Part shown: in pieces, positions 5,641-6,108 of the stretch
How the letters are laid out: the number at the start of each line of letters is the position of its first letter
How positions within the stretch are numbered: the first letter of the stretch is position 1
Assembly: GCA_003235785.1 (NCBI GenBank)
Contig: QJYE01000543.1
Location: 1-6,108, forward strand
Source of the DNA: Nitrospirota bacterium
Lineage (GTDB): Bacteria; Nitrospirota; Nitrospiria; Nitrospirales; UBA8639
DNA length: 6,108 nucleotides
Direction: 5' to 3'
Notes under the pieces: generated by a model
Told to the model about the DNA's origin: nothing
Seen by the model: the letters and a program-made list of their open reading frames with translations, nothing else
The model's database searches: none
Translations under genes and position numbers: made by a program

Positions 5641-6108
5641 TCACAACACACCATAATAGAACAACGTTTGTGCGATCACGGTCCCCAGCCCTAAAACCAG
5701 GGCATACCGCAATTTTGGTTCCGGTGAAGATTGATGACCATCAACAACCGGTGCAGTATGAGTCACCCTCAAAGTCGAAAGAATAAGAAACAACCGATCC
5801 CAGACATGTCGCAGGCCACCTTGACTAAACAACAGCGCAAGGCTATAGAGCCCCCCCAACATGGCTGCGAAGGCAAATGCAAACACCACTTGGCCTGGGC
5901 CAAGGATCGTGCCGATGGCTCCAAGCAATTTCACATCTCCTGCACCCATCCCCCCTTTGACATAAAAAAACATTAAGCAGGCTAACCCGATGGCCAGACC
6001 TTCGAGACTGAACAAGAAACCGTCAAAGCCATACATCCAGCTGTGCGCCCCAATGCCAAAGCCTGCGAGAGAAAACGTCAACCAATTGGGAATACGACCC
6101 TCTCGAAC
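5641..6108 (-). CDS. cpaA: Prepilin peptidase CpaA/TadV (type IV, A24 family), 5' end outside the window
   Basis: The visible 155 residues are the bulk of a small A24-family aspartic prepilin peptidase, which cleaves and usually N-methylates Flp prepilin in the inner membrane. The frame stays open to the right edge and reads VREGRIPNWLTFSLAGFG, matching the family's D-x-R-x-x-R-IPN-x-L motif. The first catalytic Asp should therefore be at or about the codon just beyond the edge. The second catalytic Asp is seen in GGMGAGDVKLLGA (Asp58 of the visible part). Several hydrophobic segments follow the family's membrane layout, at about 26-49, 64-93 and 134-155 of the visible part. A loop between the last two carries a short polar stretch (VVDGHQSSPEPK). 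A start at TTG 6081 would cut the conserved IPN motif, so it is not the real start. It is separated from cpaB by 180 bp. Confidence 0.93.
   Translation of the reverse strand, partial: VREGRIPNWLTFSLAGFGIGAHSWMYGFDGFLFSLEGLAIGLACLMFFYVKGGMGAGDVKLLGAIGTILGPGQVVFAFAFAAMLGGLYSLALLFSQGGLRHVWDRLFLILSTLRVTHTAPVVDGHQSSPEPKLRYALVLGLGTVIAQTLFYYGVL

Noticed and set aside
5731..5976. 81-codon open frame on the plus strand
   Set aside because: It is antisense to cpaA across its catalytic region; the composition is basic and without any motif.
5641..6081. cpaA as a complete 146-residue gene starting at TTG 6081
   Set aside because: The frame continues upstream to the edge and encodes the conserved RIPNW motif, so the real start is outside the window.

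Overview
The window is the core of a tight adherence (Tad/Flp, type IVc) pilus locus. Every gene lies on the minus strand, so transcription runs from right to left. In transcription order the genes are: prepilin peptidase cpaA/tadV (5' end beyond the right edge), periplasmic/inner-membrane protein cpaB/rcpC, outer-membrane secretin cpaC/rcpA, a small lipoprotein in the position where cpaD/rcpB usually sits, the MinD-like localisation protein cpaE/tadZ, and the secretion ATPase cpaF/tadA. The left edge lies 44 bases beyond the cpaF stop, where tadB (the inner-membrane platform gene) would be expected. By the usual gene order, the flp pilin gene would lie beyond the right edge.

Layout: 5641-6108 is cpaA; 5461-5640 is the only sizeable non-coding gap (180 bp) and holds a plausible promoter, a palindrome and a pair of order-swapped short repeats; 45-5460 is a compact block of five genes with gaps of about 20-50 bp and one 4-bp ATGA overlap (lipoprotein/cpaE). 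This suggests that cpaB through cpaF is one transcriptional unit, possibly with its own promoter and a regulatory input separate from cpaA.

How the parts work together: CpaA would cleave and methylate Flp prepilin in the inner membrane. CpaF hydrolyses ATP to drive polymerisation on the TadB/TadC platform. CpaE places the machine in the cell. CpaB links the inner membrane to the CpaC secretin ring, and the lipoprotein probably helps the secretin in the outer membrane.

Organism: a diderm (Gram-negative-type) bacterium, shown by the secretin and by a lipoprotein with no +2 Asp. Base composition looks close to even. The protein style resembles Nitrospirota (a marine Nitrospira would fit), but this is an impression and was not tested.

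No mobile element, RNA gene, CRISPR array or unknown system was found. The most notable points are lineage-specific deviations inside known families: CpaE has lost the P-loop lysine and its receiver-like domain has lost the phospho-acceptor site; CpaF has Cys in its Walker A; a short lipoprotein replaces classical CpaD; and there are unusual signals in the cpaA-cpaB gap and at two internal gene junctions.
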